A stretch of DNA of 64,000 nucleotides from Phlegmacium glaucopus (Eukaryota; Basidiomycota; Agaricomycetes; Agaricales; Cortinariaceae). Each line of letters opens with the position of its first letter. Positions within the stretch are counted from its first letter, which is position 1. Both the position numbers and the translations under genes were made by a program. A model generated the notes under the pieces. It saw nothing but the letters and a program-made list of their open reading frames with translations, ran no database searches and was not told the origin of the DNA. Shown piece by piece: positions 1 through 12,900 of this stretch. The stretch spans positions 314,570 to 378,569 of the forward strand of contig MU130378.1 in assembly GCA_015039465.1 (NCBI GenBank), read 5' to 3'.

Positions 1-260
1 TTGGAATGGACGGAGAAGCAGAATGGAAAGCCGGCTTCTTGAAGTTGGCTACATTCAATCGCTCAGACCTTGGAAGTTGACCGTCCCTCTGGCGCTGCCT
101 TAGGTTTATCTAGAGCTCAATAAGTTCTTGTCTTACATCTCTAAAACAGTGTGTAGAATACATGATAAATATGACTACAATCCATTCCATTCACTGAGAA
201 CCTTAACCCTAAAATTAGTGTTTCCTGTGACCAAGCCGCAGAATTAGCCTGCGCTTAAAG
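1..260. other. Upstream stretch without assignable gene
   Basis: No frame here gives a recognisable protein. It holds the promoter and 5' leader of the frataxin gene that follows. An upstream gene could end here, but I cannot identify one. Confidence 0.4.
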
Positions 261-974
261 ATGCTCTCCCAAACACTCCGTTCACTGACGCGCTCTTCCG
301 CAACCTGCTTACGCCGCTTCTCGCAGCATGCATCTGCCACACGCGGAGCTTCACCTTTTCTTGTATCAAGTACACTCATAAGTCCTCGGCGGAGGTACAG
401 TACACCGGCGCCTCACATTAATGAGAGGTTTGAGGTTTTTTTACTCGTCTTGTTAAGAACGGAAACTTGACTCTACTACGCCAGCGCTCTGTCCATGTCA
501 CAATACCATGAAATAGCAGATAAAACTATGGATCACCTATTGGAGAATCTGGAAGAGCTAGTGGATGAAGTAGAGACACAAGGCTACGAAGTTGAATATC
601 ATGTGCGCTACCGATCGTCCTTCTACCTCCAATCTCAAGGCAATTGATTAAAATTTCTGCAGAGTGGAGTCCTCACACTGAACTTAGGTCCTCACGGAAC
701 CTACGTCGTAAACAAACAACCTCCGAATAAACAGATCTGGTTGTCTTCACCATTCAGGTATGAATATTCATTGTCTTTCTCCCCCCTACCAACCGTCATC
801 ACATTCATCATTTATTCATACTCGGCTTTCTATTTTAGTGGGCCAAAACGGTATGACTATATAGAAGAAGAAGATAAGTGGGTTTATTCGCGAGATGGGC
901 GGACATTACATAGGCTGTTGTCCGATGAACTCAGTACGGCTTTTGGACGACCAATCGCGATAGATGTTCCATGA
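261..974 (+). CDS. YFH1: Frataxin, mitochondrial iron-sulfur assembly factor
   Basis: Four exons (261-427, 485-602, 663-757, 839-974) add up to 516 nt, 171 residues plus stop. The first exon encodes an Arg/Ser-rich N-terminus with no acidic residues, as in a mitochondrial presequence. The mature part has the frataxin fold signature: an acidic first helix ([13 protein letters not shown]), then strand segments [16 protein letters not shown] and KQIWLSSP, then GPKRYDY and the final helix LHRLLSDEL. In the family the acidic helix binds iron and the protein acts as an activator of the Nfs1-Isu1 cysteine desulfurase complex in the matrix. The length matches fungal frataxins. All three introns are canonical and keep frame. 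Confidence 0.93.
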
Positions 975-1531
975 TGGGATTGGTTCAGGGTATATGTCTA
1001 CTGTGTTATTCCATTAGATGAGAACAAGTCCCTCATGGTGCTCGTACAGGCTTTTAGTCGCCTGATAGATATATTCCATCGCTATGAGTTAAGGTCGCCG
1101 TGTTTCTCGTACACATGTAGTACATACGTTATGAATTGTTGTCTCGCTTGGTAACGTGAAGGCTTTGTTGTAATCTATAAATGTGAGAGAACAATAAATG
1201 AAATTAAAATGGGATCCGATGTGATGGATAGCAAGGGAATAACAAAAAAAGGTGAATGTCTGGTGATACAAAATTGCATGTGGAGATGAGAGAGACTGAG
1301 GAACGTTTATGGTGAGGTGGATTACGAGCTGTAGTGTAACTTTAGAATTGATGGTGGTGATGGTCAGGTGGTGCGTGTTAGAACGGGCGGGTGACAACAG
1401 CCAAGTATATAGTTAACGACTGGTCATGATCCAGGTCTCTGATCCGATGAATCAATAACACGTCTCCTTGACAGGAATAAGGAACCTAAAAATCTTCACG
1501 CGGAAAAAAGAAAGTAATCAGTGAGGGCACA
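975..1531. other. Convergent 3' intergenic region
   Basis: This separates the stops of frataxin (+) and the unknown minus-strand gene. It is AT-rich and shows only spurious short frames; presumably 3' UTRs and terminators. Confidence 0.5.
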
Positions 1532-2191
1532 TCAAATGGCGTCCGTAAATGTGACATACTTATTGGTACCTTCATAATGTTCCGAAACGCTATGTATTTC
1601 ATCAATCGGCGGTCCATGACTTGGCTGCTGCGATAATTTGGAGATAGGAGTAGGTGACATGTGTGATGACAGTCGTGGCCGCTCAATTGGCAGTTGCGGT
1701 GGCACATTGGAATGACCCTTGGTCAGCGGAGGGTAATCAGAATAAGACAAGGTATTTGAGGAATAAGTAGCATTCTTCGAGTTTGGGCCCCAGGCCAAGA
1801 GCGAAGACGCAGAAGGATGAGGAGGAGGCGAGGAAAATAAGAGTCTATGCTGTTGCAACGTATGTAATTCACGAAGAAAACTATTTGCCGAGGAATATTC
1901 CGCCTTGTCTCCTGGTTGTTGTTGTTGGGTTAGACTATAGGTAGTCGAGAAATTCGGCGCAATGTTTTCGATCTCGTCATCCGAGATATAATCTTCTTCG
2001 TCATCCTCCGCGTTACTGATGGATAGAGGTGGTGTTTGGGCCCATCCACGATATGCACCATCAAGCACGGGAGGAAGCGTACGTCTTCGTTTCGTGTCTC
2101 GTACCGCAAGATCGGCAGGTGGATCAGCTACAACAAGTGGGACGCTTGAGGACGCAGGAGGAGGGGAGACTGGTCTTTGTCGTTTGAGCAT
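1532..2191 (-). CDS. Pro/Ser-rich protein of unknown function
   Basis: A single uninterrupted frame gives 219 residues when begun at the ATG at 2189-2191; the frame stays open further upstream without a better start. I do not recognise the family. It begins with a basic stretch (MLKRQRP), has a second basic cluster (TKRRRTLPP) that could be a nuclear localisation signal, an acidic patch (DDEEDYISDDEIE), a short Gln run and long Ser/Pro-rich low-complexity segments. This looks like a disordered nuclear regulator, but that is inference. It is divergent from the WDR70 homologue, whose ATG is 155 bp away, so they may share a promoter. Confidence 0.6.
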   Translation of the reverse strand: MLKRQRPVSPPPASSSVPLVVADPPADLAVRDTKRRRTLPPVLDGAYRGWAQTPPLSISNAEDDEEDYISDDEIENIAPNFSTTYSLTQQQQPGDKAEYSSANSFLRELHTLQQHRLLFSSPPPHPSASSLLAWGPNSKNATYSSNTLSYSDYPPLTKGHSNVPPQLPIERPRLSSHMSPTPISKLSQQPSHGPPIDEIHSVSEHYEGTNKYVTFTDAI

Positions 2192-2346
2192 AATGTCTCT
2201 GAAATTTCTGGGCTTGGTTGAACAATTCAAGTGGTTAGTGAGATGTAACGCACTGAGAAGAATTTGAAGGGTTGAAGAAGCCTGGTATTGATTATGTAAT
2301 GAAAATACGCAATCCTCAACCTTGCAAAGCCACTTCAATAATATCA

Positions 2347-4699
2347 TGGCGGATATGGACGTGTTCGCTGCCATGGGAATCGCTGGCTTCGGGAAAGCCA
2401 TTGTGAAGAAACAGCTAGATCCCTCAAGGTTTGACAGGAACAAACGTCAAGAGGTGGGTTCAACGTTTGCTTTTCATTTCTAATGAAGCGCTAATGTTTC
2501 GTAAAGGAGCCTACACCAGTATTGAAACCTCTTACGCCTAAGCCGGTTTCAGGTCCATCCGCTGCCCCTGGACCTTCTCTCTCAAAATCTCTCCAAAACG
2601 AAGACGACGAGGAAAGTGAGGATGAATCAGGTCCTGCTCCTCCTCCCCACTCAAACCAAGAAACCTCAATAGAGGAGCCCGAATACGACCCCTCAGACCA
2701 AGAAACTGACAACGAGGACCTTCCCAAATTCCCAATTACACACGAAATCACACTCAAAGACCACACCAAAGTAGTCTCTGCACTCGCCCTCGACCCTTCT
2801 GGTGCCCGTATAATATCTGGTTCACATGATTATGACTGTAAACTATGGGATTTTGGAGGGATGGATATGCGTTGTAAACCTTTTAAAAGCTGGGAACCTG
2901 CTGGGACTTATCATGTACGTTTCATTTTTCATTGCATTGTTTTCCAGAGGTTGGTTTAAAATTTGAAGCACTGATATGGTTCTTGTTCAGATACACGATC
3001 TCAACTTCTCGAATGACGGTTCCAAATTTTTGTGCATCTCGGGCACGACTCAAGCAAAGATTTTTGATAGGGATGGCGAAGAACAGTACGTTTATTCTCT
3101 TTGAATTTGGGACATGATACCATATCCTGATCATTAGGGCCACCTTTGTTAAGGGAGATCCATATATTCGTGACATGAAAAACACTGCGTCAGTTTCCTT
3201 TGTTTTTTATTATTATACCGCTTGAATGACTAAATATGCTATTACAGAGGTCATGTCGGTGAACTTACATCATGCGCCTGGCACCCTAAAGATCCGAAAC
3301 TGTTTATTACGAGTTCTGCCGACTCTACTATCAGGTAAATTGTAGTCTGATTCGAATAGACTCGACACTAATTAGATTTAGGATTTGGGACGTGGAGAAC
3401 AAACGCAAGCAAAAGGGCGTCATCGTCGTCAAATCAAAAGAGAGGGGGGCTAGAACCAAAGTGACTGCTTGCAATTACTCACCAGATGGAAACCTTATCG
3501 GAGGAGGTGCGCCTTTATGACGTTTTTTTACGTCATTCAATGAGTAATGAATACAACAGCGTGTTTGGACGGTGCCCTACACATGTGGCAGACAAATTCG
3601 AATTTCGTGAGACCCAATATGACGATTGAGAATGCACACACGAAGGGAACCGAGACGGGGTCACTTGTGTTTTCTATTGATAAACAAACGGTGCTGACAC
3701 GGGGCGGGGATGATACGGTAAAGCGTGCGTATTTAATGAAATTTTCATAAGAGGTCGAGCGGACTAATGACTTTACATATGTAGTATGGGATTTACGGGC
3801 TTTCAAAAAGCCATTGGCCGTGCATTCCGGTCTCACGACACTGTATCCTAATACGAATGCGGTCTTCAGTCCAGACAACAAATATATAGTCACAGGGGCA
3901 GGAGCTGCATCGAAAAGTGGTGAAGGGAGATTGGTGTTTATGCAAAAGGAGGGATTGGAAGAGGTGAAGTCGTTGGTTGTAAATGCGACACCTGTGAAGG
4001 TTGCTTGGCATTCAAAGATCAATCAGGTATGACATGGTACCCTGAGTTGGAGTGATATTCGGCTGAATTGGATTGATAGATTGTAACGGGACTTTCTAAT
4101 GGACGAATCGTGGTACTCTACTCTCCAGAGACTTCGCTTAATGGTGCCAAGTTACTGTTGAGTAAAGGACCACCTCGGAAAGTGACTATTGAAGACATGT
4201 CTGACGCGTTGGCTGCACCTACTATTCTTACGCCTCACGCACTTCCTATGTTCCGAGACTTGGATCCTGGCAGGGGTACTAAAAGGAAGCGAGAAAAGGA
4301 CCGAATGGATCCTCGTAAAAGCAGACGACCCGAGCTGCCGGTCAATGGACCTGGACGAGGTGGGAGAGTTGGAGCGAGTGCTACGCAACATGTTGTACAG
4401 AATCTAGTGAGAGATATGACGAGGGATGTAGATGTGAGTTGTTTTTATTTCATTTCATTTTTGACAGTCTGACTAGTTTACAGCCCCGAGAAGCGTTGCT
4501 GAGATATGCGGAGGTTGCTGACAAGGATCCGCAGTGGACTGGAGGTAAGTTGAATCACGTGCTGTTATTGTTGTTGATTATTTTGTTGATGATAACTGAC
4601 GTGGCGGTTCTTACCGAAACCTTAGCCTGGAAAATAAACCAACCCAAGCCTGTGTTTACAACTGAAAGGGATGAAGAGGATGGAGGCAATGAGCAGTGA
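2347..4699 (+). CDS. WD-repeat protein of the WDR70 family
   Basis: The start is MADMDVFAAMGIAGFGK, typical of WDR70, and exons separated by about nine short introns read through to the stop at 4699. After an acidic, Pro-rich linker come WD repeats: DHTKVVSALALDPSG...DCKLWDFG, HVGELTSCAWHPKDPKLFITSS...IWDVENK, DDTVKLWDLRA (rebuilt over an intron), and KVAWHSKINQIVTGLSNG. The C-terminal tail has basic RGTKRKREKDR and the family-like PREALLRYAEVADKDPQWTGAW. WDR70 proteins are nuclear; fission yeast Wdr70 works with the Cul4-Ddb1 ubiquitin ligase at DNA breaks. I am sure of the family and less sure of the role here. Confidence 0.88.
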
Positions 4700-4911
4700 A
4701 TTGTGTGTGTGCTGTATATAAGTGAAATACAAAAGAAGTATGGTATAAAGGGGAAACAAAAGAAAGGAGACTAAAGATGGCCCCTGCGCGGGAGATCTGA
4801 ACTTTAAATTTGCTGAGCTATAAAGACCTTGTAAAGTTGAGATCCCCCTAACTCCCCAAAAAATCTCCCCCGTCTCACAAAAGTCACGCTGTCACTGTCA
4901 CAATATCCATC

Positions 4912-7634
4912 ATGAACCACGCGCCTCCACCTCCTGACACCATTTCAGACTACATCCACAAAATTCAAAATGGTTGCAACAACAATTCACCGCCTACTGA
5001 CTCACCAACGACACCAGTGTCTAATTCGGTGGTTCCAGACGTAAAAATTGATATGGATTTCCAGGAACAGGAGAGCGATGTCAGGCATGAACCCCTCCCC
5101 ATTAAGCCCATCGATACTATCGACAAGAATGATGATCAAGGTTTCTAGACCTTTCTTTGGTCTTTCTTTCCCTTTCCCTCATCTTCTTTTTTAAAAGATC
5201 CCATTCCCATTCAAAACTCTTCTCCAACACCTGACGACATCAAGATGGCAGAGGAATTGCAGATCAATGGCTCTGTCGCTGTTCATATCAACGGTCACTT
5301 GGATGATGTTCAAATGGCAGACACGGACTCTCAGACTCCTGGTGCAACTCCAGGCATATCAGGAGACTTTTCAATGGCCAGCATCGACGGTAGTTCCACA
5401 TCCATGACAAGGTCTTACCCAGATGACAGCGATGAGCATGGAGAACCACCCGCAAAGAGGGCGAGGATGCTTTCCTCAGATGTGGATATGCGTTATACCG
5501 CACATGTAAGCCCTTACTTTTTTCCCTCTGTACGCCGTTACGGGCGTGCTGATCTGGCATGTCTGTCCCCTGCCGCTCTTCCCTCTCAAGTCTGCAACTC
5601 CACCACCGGTTTCCGCCACCATTTCTGCCGCCGCAAGTCCTGCTGCTCAAACCACTCCCTCCGCTACTCCCGTTACATCGGCTCCTCCCACTACTGCTGC
5701 CACGTCTCAACAAGAGTCTACCTTAAGCGCCGCCCAGCATCGCTTCTGTTTATCAACGATCCGTTCTCTGAAAAAGTTGAAGGACGCTGGCCCTTTTCAA
5801 CGACCCGTCGACATTGTGGCTCTCAACATTCCTCATTATCCATCCATAATCAAGACACCAATGGACTTTTCCACTATCGATCGCAAACTCGTCGCATCGC
5901 ATCCCGCTAAACTTGATCACAACGAAAACACTCCTCGCTATCACAGCGCCGATGAATTTATTGCCGACGTTCGCTTGATATTCCAGAATACCGCAACATT
6001 TAACGGTCCTGATCATGTTGTAACTGCGATGGGTAGACGTTTACAGGATGTCTTTGATAAACAGCTCAAAAACTTGCCTCCTCCTGAAGTTTGTCTTGGA
6101 ATTTTCGGGGGGCCGTCCTTGATGATTGATTTGTCCAATTTTTTATTTTTCGCAGAAACCGAAACCCCCCGTCGTCAAGAAGGTGGCAACGCCTGTCCCC
6201 GTTCCACCTCCGGCCCCGGTTGTCGCGCCTAAGAAAGTAGTAGCACCGGCTCCCACTGCTCGGCGACCATCCACTTCCGTCCCTGTTATACGACGCTCTG
6301 AAGCTGAAGCCATTGGCCGTCCTAAGCGCGAGATTCATCCCCCGCCTCCCAAGGACTTACCTTACGCCGACGCGCCCAAGAAACATAGGAAGACTAAGAG
6401 GATAAAGGACGATGGGACTATCGAACAGCTCAAGTACTGTGGCAAGATTCTCCAAGAATTGCATAGAAAGCAACACTACAATTCTGCTCATCCTTTCTAT
6501 GAACCCGTCGGTAAGCTTGGGGATGTTGTACACCCCGATCTCACTTCTTATGCTTCGCGTCAGATTGGGTCAAGATGGAAATTCCTACTTACCCCAAGAT
6601 AGTCAAGAAACCCATGGACTTGTCTACTATTCGTAGAAAACTTGACAACCAAGAGTATACTACAGCTCAGAAGTTTTACGATGACTTCAAGTTAATGATT
6701 CGCAACTGTTTCCTGTTCAATCCCTCCGGAACGCCGGTGAACCTAGCTGGTATCGAGCTCCAACGACTTTTCGATGAGAAGTGGAAACATCTCCCACCAC
6801 TTCACGAGGCTAGCGAAGAGGAAGAAGAAGAAGAAGAAGACGAAAGTGAGGAAGAACATCAACGTACGTGGCTATTAACTCTTTGATAACTGCCACCTTA
6901 TGCCATGGGTTCGCTGATAGCTTTCGCAGGCGCAATCTCACTTATGGAAAACCAGATCAAAGTCATGAATGAAAACCTCGCTGCTTTGAAAAGTGCCAAG
7001 TTGCCAAAGGAGAAGAAGAAGAAGGAGAAGAAGAAGGAAAAGGCGCCGGTTGCGTCTACCTCCAAGGCTGCACCTAAGCAGCCCAAGGCGCCTTCAAAGA
7101 AGAAGGCGAAGAAGAATATCGCTGATGATGATATTTTATCGTTTGAGCAGAAGAAGGATCTTAGCGAGTCGATTAGCAAGCTTGAGGGCTCAAAACTTGA
7201 GAAAGTTATACAAATCATTCATGAGGGTGTTCCAGAGATCAGAGATGTGAGTACCTATTATTCATGTTCTTTGGATTCGTTTTAACTTTTCACAGAGCAC
7301 CGAAGAAATCGAACTCGAAATCGATCAATTACCAGCCGCAGTCCTAACCAAGTTGTACAACTACGTTCTTCGTCCTCTCCGACAACCCGCACAACCCAAA
7401 CGCAACCGCACGGGTAAAGGCACAGGCACCGGTGGACTTAAACGCAAGAGCATGGACGAAGAGAAGGAAGCCGAAAAGATCCGACAACTAGAGGAGCGTA
7501 TGTTGCTCTTTGAGAATCGAGGTGGTGCGTCGGCAGCTGCGGCTGCAGCTCCTCATGTCAGACGGGAGGTTGACAGTGGGGATTCTTCGGATTCAAGCTC
7601 TGGATCGGAGAGTTCAGGAAGTGATTCCGAGTGA
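4912..7634 (+). CDS. BDF1: BET-family double bromodomain protein
   Basis: The first exon (from ATG 4912) splices at AAG|GTTTC into an exon that continues in frame through MAEELQINGS, so the upstream ATG is preferred. Bromodomain 1 lies around 5.73-6.08 kb (HYPSIIKTPMDFSTIDRKL; conserved Asn in FNGPDH). Bromodomain 2 spans about 6.42-6.82 kb (IPTYPKIVKKPMDLSTIRRKL; Asn in FNPSGT), with an intron rebuilding EPVDWVKME. A Lys-rich linker and the ET domain follow (SFEQKKDLSESISKLEG, ELEIDQLPAAVLTKLYNYV), then an acidic/serine tail ending SGSDSE. BET proteins bind acetylated histone H4 and link chromatin to TFIID and transcription. All hallmark domains are present in the usual order. Confidence 0.95.
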
Positions 7635-8135
7635 AAAGGTTCGCTTAACTTTTCCCGATGGGTGTTCAACGGCAGGTGGACGTGGCAGTGGACGTGCATA
7701 CTGTTGTTCTTTCTTTTTGTCTTCGCTTTCCTTGTATGTTGTTGCTTTTGAAGCCTATATCCCCAGGTCGTCGTCGTAGTGATCTTTTCTTTTTGGCGCA
7801 CTGCTTCCACCATGCCATGCAGAGCTCTGTCCTCTCTTTTCTTTTTTACATAACTGTCTTGAAATTGCTACCGATGTCGTCCTTAAATTCTTCGTCCCTA
7901 CTCTTTTCTCCCCAAAGCTGACTACAGTAATAGTTATCCCTTAAACCGTTTTTCATATATCAATCATTAAGTACAAACGCCCGAAGCAACATTGCCTCAA
8001 TTGTAGCTATTTAGTCTTTCCCTTTTTGCTCACTCTCACTTACGAGATTTTTTTCACAAAAAACCGTTCCCCTTGTCTGCCATGTCAAATTTCTGAACGT
8101 GTTGTCAAAACAACATAAACATGTATTGACAAAAT
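7635..8135. other. Convergent intergenic region, 3' UTRs
   Basis: It separates the stops of the BET gene (+) and the G-patch gene (-). T-rich tracts on the plus strand fit 3' UTRs. No gene, RNA or repeat is evident. Confidence 0.5.
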
Positions 8136-9741
8136 TCACTTCCTCCTGCTGGCACCTTTCTGGAACTGCTGCCAATTTGATCTTGGCGGTTTAGAAATTA
8201 TTGGGGGTACTGGCGGCATTGAGGTTAATGACTGTAGAGCTACTGGTTCTGGAGGGGGAAGGGGAGTTGGATCTGCGGGCTCTGTGGAACCCTGCCAGCG
8301 CTCACCGGAACCCGATTCATCCTTTGATGAGGTGGGACCTTTTGGCCAACCGGGTCCTCCGTGAGAAGACGAGCTTGTCGTGGAGGTTACAGGAATCGGT
8401 TGTGAACCAGCAGTATCCAATGAGGACCAGCCAGCATTTCTAAATGTGGGATCGTGGCTTGTGATACTACTAGATGATGTCGCTGCATGCCCTGACGGCG
8501 GTTGCCGGTCAATAGCCGATATCGATTGAGACGATGACAATGGATTGGAGGAGGAAGAGGGGCCGACTGTAGCCCAACCTGACTTTTTAAAGCCAACGTG
8601 GGAGTGTACAAACCCTTGAGACGTTGATAAAGAGGCCCAACCACCACCTGTTTTGGGCTCTGCTGCAGGTTTCCCCCCGTCGACGTCCATGCTCATGTCC
8701 ATGCCCATGCCAGGCACTGTCGCTAAGCTGCCTGAATCGGGCACAGGCACGGTAGCCAATGTAGAAGATGGCATTTTAGCCATCTTAATACCGTTCGCGG
8801 CTGCAATCTTGCGAAGTTCCTTCTCTTCCCGTTTCCTCTCCTTCTCTTTCTGCTTATCCACGTCTTCTTTTGCTTTGATGCGGACATTGGCTTGCATATC
8901 TCTGAAACGGGCTTTATGATGATGAGCGTATGAATTGGTGTGCTCATCGTATTGAGCGACCGTTTTGAATTGTTTATCACATAGACTGCAGTAGAAGGCT
9001 CGGAGAGTAGATGATATTTCTGTATTGAGAGCGTTCTTTCGAGCGACGTTGTCCTGATGAGATGAATGAAGTGTACAGTATTGATAATTAGGTAGTATGA
9101 CGTACTTCTCGTAGCCTGCGTTGTTCTTCGTTTTCTTTCTGCTGTCGCTCAGAGTCGAGCTCACGTCGTTGAGATACTGTTGTTTCAATCATCCGAACAT
9201 CTTGACTAATCTTTCCAAGACCCGTTGAATCTGACTTTACATGGAAGGGGATGGGTTCGGTGAGGCCTATTGTAGGAGCATGAAATCAGGTCAGCACGCA
9301 ACAGTCAAGTCGAAAACGTACCGTCACTAGACAATCCAATGGGCTGACCTTCAACCCAGCCGAGTTTAGCCAACATGGCAAAACCTTTGTTAGTAGGCTT
9401 TATCTTCGTCTCGACAGTGACGACTTCCTGAGCTGGACCTCGGACATAATCGTCATACTTATGGATGTTATCCTCATCCACTTCCATAGAGTCATCGACG
9501 GTAGGCGACGGAGACCTCGAGACTAACGAGATATCGTCGTCGTCCTCATCGTCGTCCCCATCCTCATCTTCTCTTCGACGCTGGTGAGTGGAGAAAAAGA
9601 AAAAGGGGGTAGAGGGCAGTAACGGAGACCAATTCAATTGAGCGAAAGTTATGTGAGTACCTTCAGGGTAATAGGTGCTGGCTGCCCTTCATCCCTGTTG
9701 AGAGGAATGGCGTTCCAGCGGGCAATAGTCTTCTCGGACAT
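8136..9741 (-). CDS. G-patch and C2H2 zinc-finger protein, GPATCH8-like
   Basis: The start is MSEKTIARWNAIPLNRDEG at 9741. An acidic stretch is followed by a G-patch (TNKGFAMLAKLGWVEGQPIGLSSDG, continuing after an intron into a TGLGKI-type motif). Downstream is a single U1-like C2H2 zinc finger (FYCSLCDKQFKTVAQYDEHTNSYAHHHK) and a Lys/Glu coiled-coil (DVDKQKEKERKREEKELRK). The C-terminal third is Ser/Pro/Gly-rich with repeated GWASL/GWATV/GWSSL motifs. The order G-patch, finger, coiled coil is that of GPATCH8-type proteins, which are implicated in splicing. Divergent from the Mph1 gene with 227 bp between start codons. Confidence 0.82.
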
Positions 9742-9968
9742 AACCAAGGTTCAGGACAGGCCTTTACAGTCATGTGATGTGTACACTTCTAGAAACTGAT
9801 CCAAATCTGTGATTCTCAAGGGACCCTTTTAATAGTACTCGAAGAAGCAGGCTACTATGTTCTATTACAGCAAGCAATGCATTGTTTGTAATCGGTTGAA
9901 TACACGTGATCTCGACGCGTAAATAATTTAAGGGTTTCGAATTTCGCGATTTGTTTTCATTCACTGTC

Positions 9969-12900
9969 ATGAGTGAAGATGGCTATTTTGATGGAGTCGA
10001 CGACTTTGACGAAGAAGCTTTGGGCCAACTAGATGCCATAGAAGCAGCCCACTTTTCACCTGCCAAAAAGCTTCCCCCCACTCCCCCATTTCCAGCAAGC
10101 AGACCACCACTGTCTACTCAGGATTCCTTTTACGACTTGTCGCTGGATGTTAACGAGAATGAGCTCGCGCAGCTTGATACCTTCATTGAAGATGCTTATG
10201 AAGGCAGAGCACAACCTGTGGCTGTAGCAGGTCCAAGCAAATTCGGCAGATCTACTTCAAGCAATAAGCTCCAAACGACTCTCTTCGGGGACATCATACA
10301 ACCTGTGGCTTCCTCTAGCACGTCCAAACCAAAGTCTACAAATGAAAGGACCAAATCAGCGCCACGTAATCCCTTTGGACAACAAGCGCCAAAAACCAAG
10401 AAGTGGGATCAGACGGCTTTTGCAAAGTCTGGTGGATCGAAAGGCAAGGGCAAAGGCAAGGCTCAACAGGAAGGCGATGGTGAAGGCGGTGAAGATGGTG
10501 TAGAATTTGAGCAATTTCCGAATCCATTACCACCCCCATTCGTTCCCAGTGAGTTACTTGGAAATTATCTTTTGCGAACGCAAGTCTTACATGCATTATG
10601 TGCTAATTACGCCAGTTGGGTAAGCGACACTTAGAGGCTTTGTGAGTCGCATCTTACTTACTCACATTTGTGATGGTCCCATTATACCAGACCTGTACGT
10701 CCCCAAGCGCTGCTATCTTTTGGGCCATTGATTTCATATCATTTACAGCCTCCACCAATGAAACTGAAACCTGATCTTCTTGAAGCTAAACACTGGATAT
10801 ACCCCATAAACCACCCTAAACGAGACTATCAATATAACATCGTAAAGAATTGCTTGTTTAATAATACCTTGGTGGCTTTGCCTACAGGTTTGGGGAAAAC
10901 ATTGATCGCAGGGGTCGTCATGTTAAATTGTACACTTCCTGATACTCAACCCACTTTGCATCTCTCACTCTGGACCTAGATTATCGCTGGTTTCCCGAAG
11001 GAAAGGTGGTGTTTGTTGCACCGACAAAGCCACTCGTTGCCCAGCAAGTCAATGCTTGTCTTGAAACGTGTGGCATCCCCGGTAGGGACAGTGTCGAGTT
11101 AACTGGAGAAGTTCCTAGGGTTCAGCGAGTTAAACATGTCCGTATTCTCTGCAGTCAAGTGGGACCAGTTCTAACTTTGAATTCAGTGGGCAGAGAAACG
11201 TGTTTTCTTCATGACTCCCCAAACTCTCCAAAATGATCTGGAGAAAATGGTTTGTGATGCCCGCGATATAGTTCTGCTCGTTGTCGGTTAGTCCTTTTCT
11301 TGCTTGAAAAATCATTCTTATATCCCGGTATACACCTAGATGAAGCGCATCGGGCTACTGGTGACTACGCATATAATAGAGTCATCAGATTCCTCATGGC
11401 GACAAACCCCTATTTTCGAGTCCTGGCTCTCACCGCAACGCCAGGAAATAAGTACGAAGCTATACAGATCTTGATCGATGGTTTGCATATCAGCCACATC
11501 GAGCTTCGAGATGATCAAAGTTTGGACCTCCAGCCATATATTCATCGAAAGGTGAGCCTCATCGATCAGTCAACGACGTTTCTAAAGACAACTTTAGGTT
11601 ATAAAAACCCATATCATTAACGCCAACGAAGACGTTGGGAAAATTAGAGATATGATAGCGAATGTTATGGATGTGTGTGTTCCTATTTCCGACTACTCGC
11701 AAAGTGTGGCCCGACTGACATTTGTGTCTAGCCTATCATGAAAACCCTGAAACAACGAGGTTTACTAAATCCTTCAGAAAATCCAATATCAATGCATCCG
11801 TACAGACCCCAAATGGTCATGAAAGAATTGCGACCTAATCAAGCAGGATTTTATGCCTCTTTGGCCAAGTTAAGCTCACTGGCAAGAGGAATGATGTATC
11901 TTGTAGGTTATTTCGTCAAATCGCGTTGTCAAGCTGCATCGTGATACATTATGTCTGAAGCTTACCGGCTCCATTGGAGCCTGTTATGAATCACTGAAGG
12001 AAGCCTCTCGTAACAAAGAGGATGACGACGATGAATCAGGGAAGAAAGACCGTAAGAGCAAGAGCCTACGAGACGATTCCCTTTTCAAAATCCTTATGCT
12101 CGAGTTGGAAACTCAGCGGAATCGAGGGTTTGGCACCCATCCCAAGGTGGAGAAGCTTAAGGAACTCTTGATTCAGCATTTTGGTTCCAAGATCAGTGAC
12201 GATGCCGAAGATAACAACGTTGATGACACTAGAGTGATGGTGTTTTCTTCGTATAGGGCAGTTGTAGATGAGATTGTGGAAGAACTGAGTAGAGACCGAC
12301 CCCTCATTCGTGCTGCTCGTTTCATTGGACAGGGTGTTGACAAGCAAGGGAACAAAGGACTACCGCAGAAAGAACAGCTGGAGGTCAGTTTCCATACAGC
12401 GAACGGCATGACAAAAATCATAACTTTGTCAACAGGTCATCAAAAAGTTCAAAGCGGGTGAATATAATGTCCTAGTCGCTACTTCTATCGGAGAAGAAGG
12501 GCTCGATATTGGTGAGATCGATATTACAATCTGCTATGATGCGGACAAGGCGCCTACACGTATGGTACGTCTCCGGAATATCACTGAAATCACACCAACC
12601 TTCTAAGAAGTAATATCAGGTTCAACGTTTTGGACGAACAGGTCGGAAACGTGCTGGAATGGTACATGCATTGCTCGCTGAGGGCCGTGAGGAAAATAAC
12701 ATCGATAAGGCAGATGCCGCCCATAAAGAGGTCAATAAAATCATAAACAAGGGCCAGCTCTTTGAGCTCTACGGCGACGTTTACCGACTTCTCCCTGACC
12801 ATATCAAACCCGAGTGCCTAGAGAAGGTAGTAGAGATCGAGGCCTATGTGAGGGAAGAAAAACGAAAGAGAGGTTCTCCAAAGACGAACGATTCCACTCA

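Noticed and set aside
1089..1397. 102-codon minus-strand frame downstream of frataxin
   Set aside because: Low-complexity AT-rich sequence with no promoter or homology; it is most likely 3' UTR sequence.
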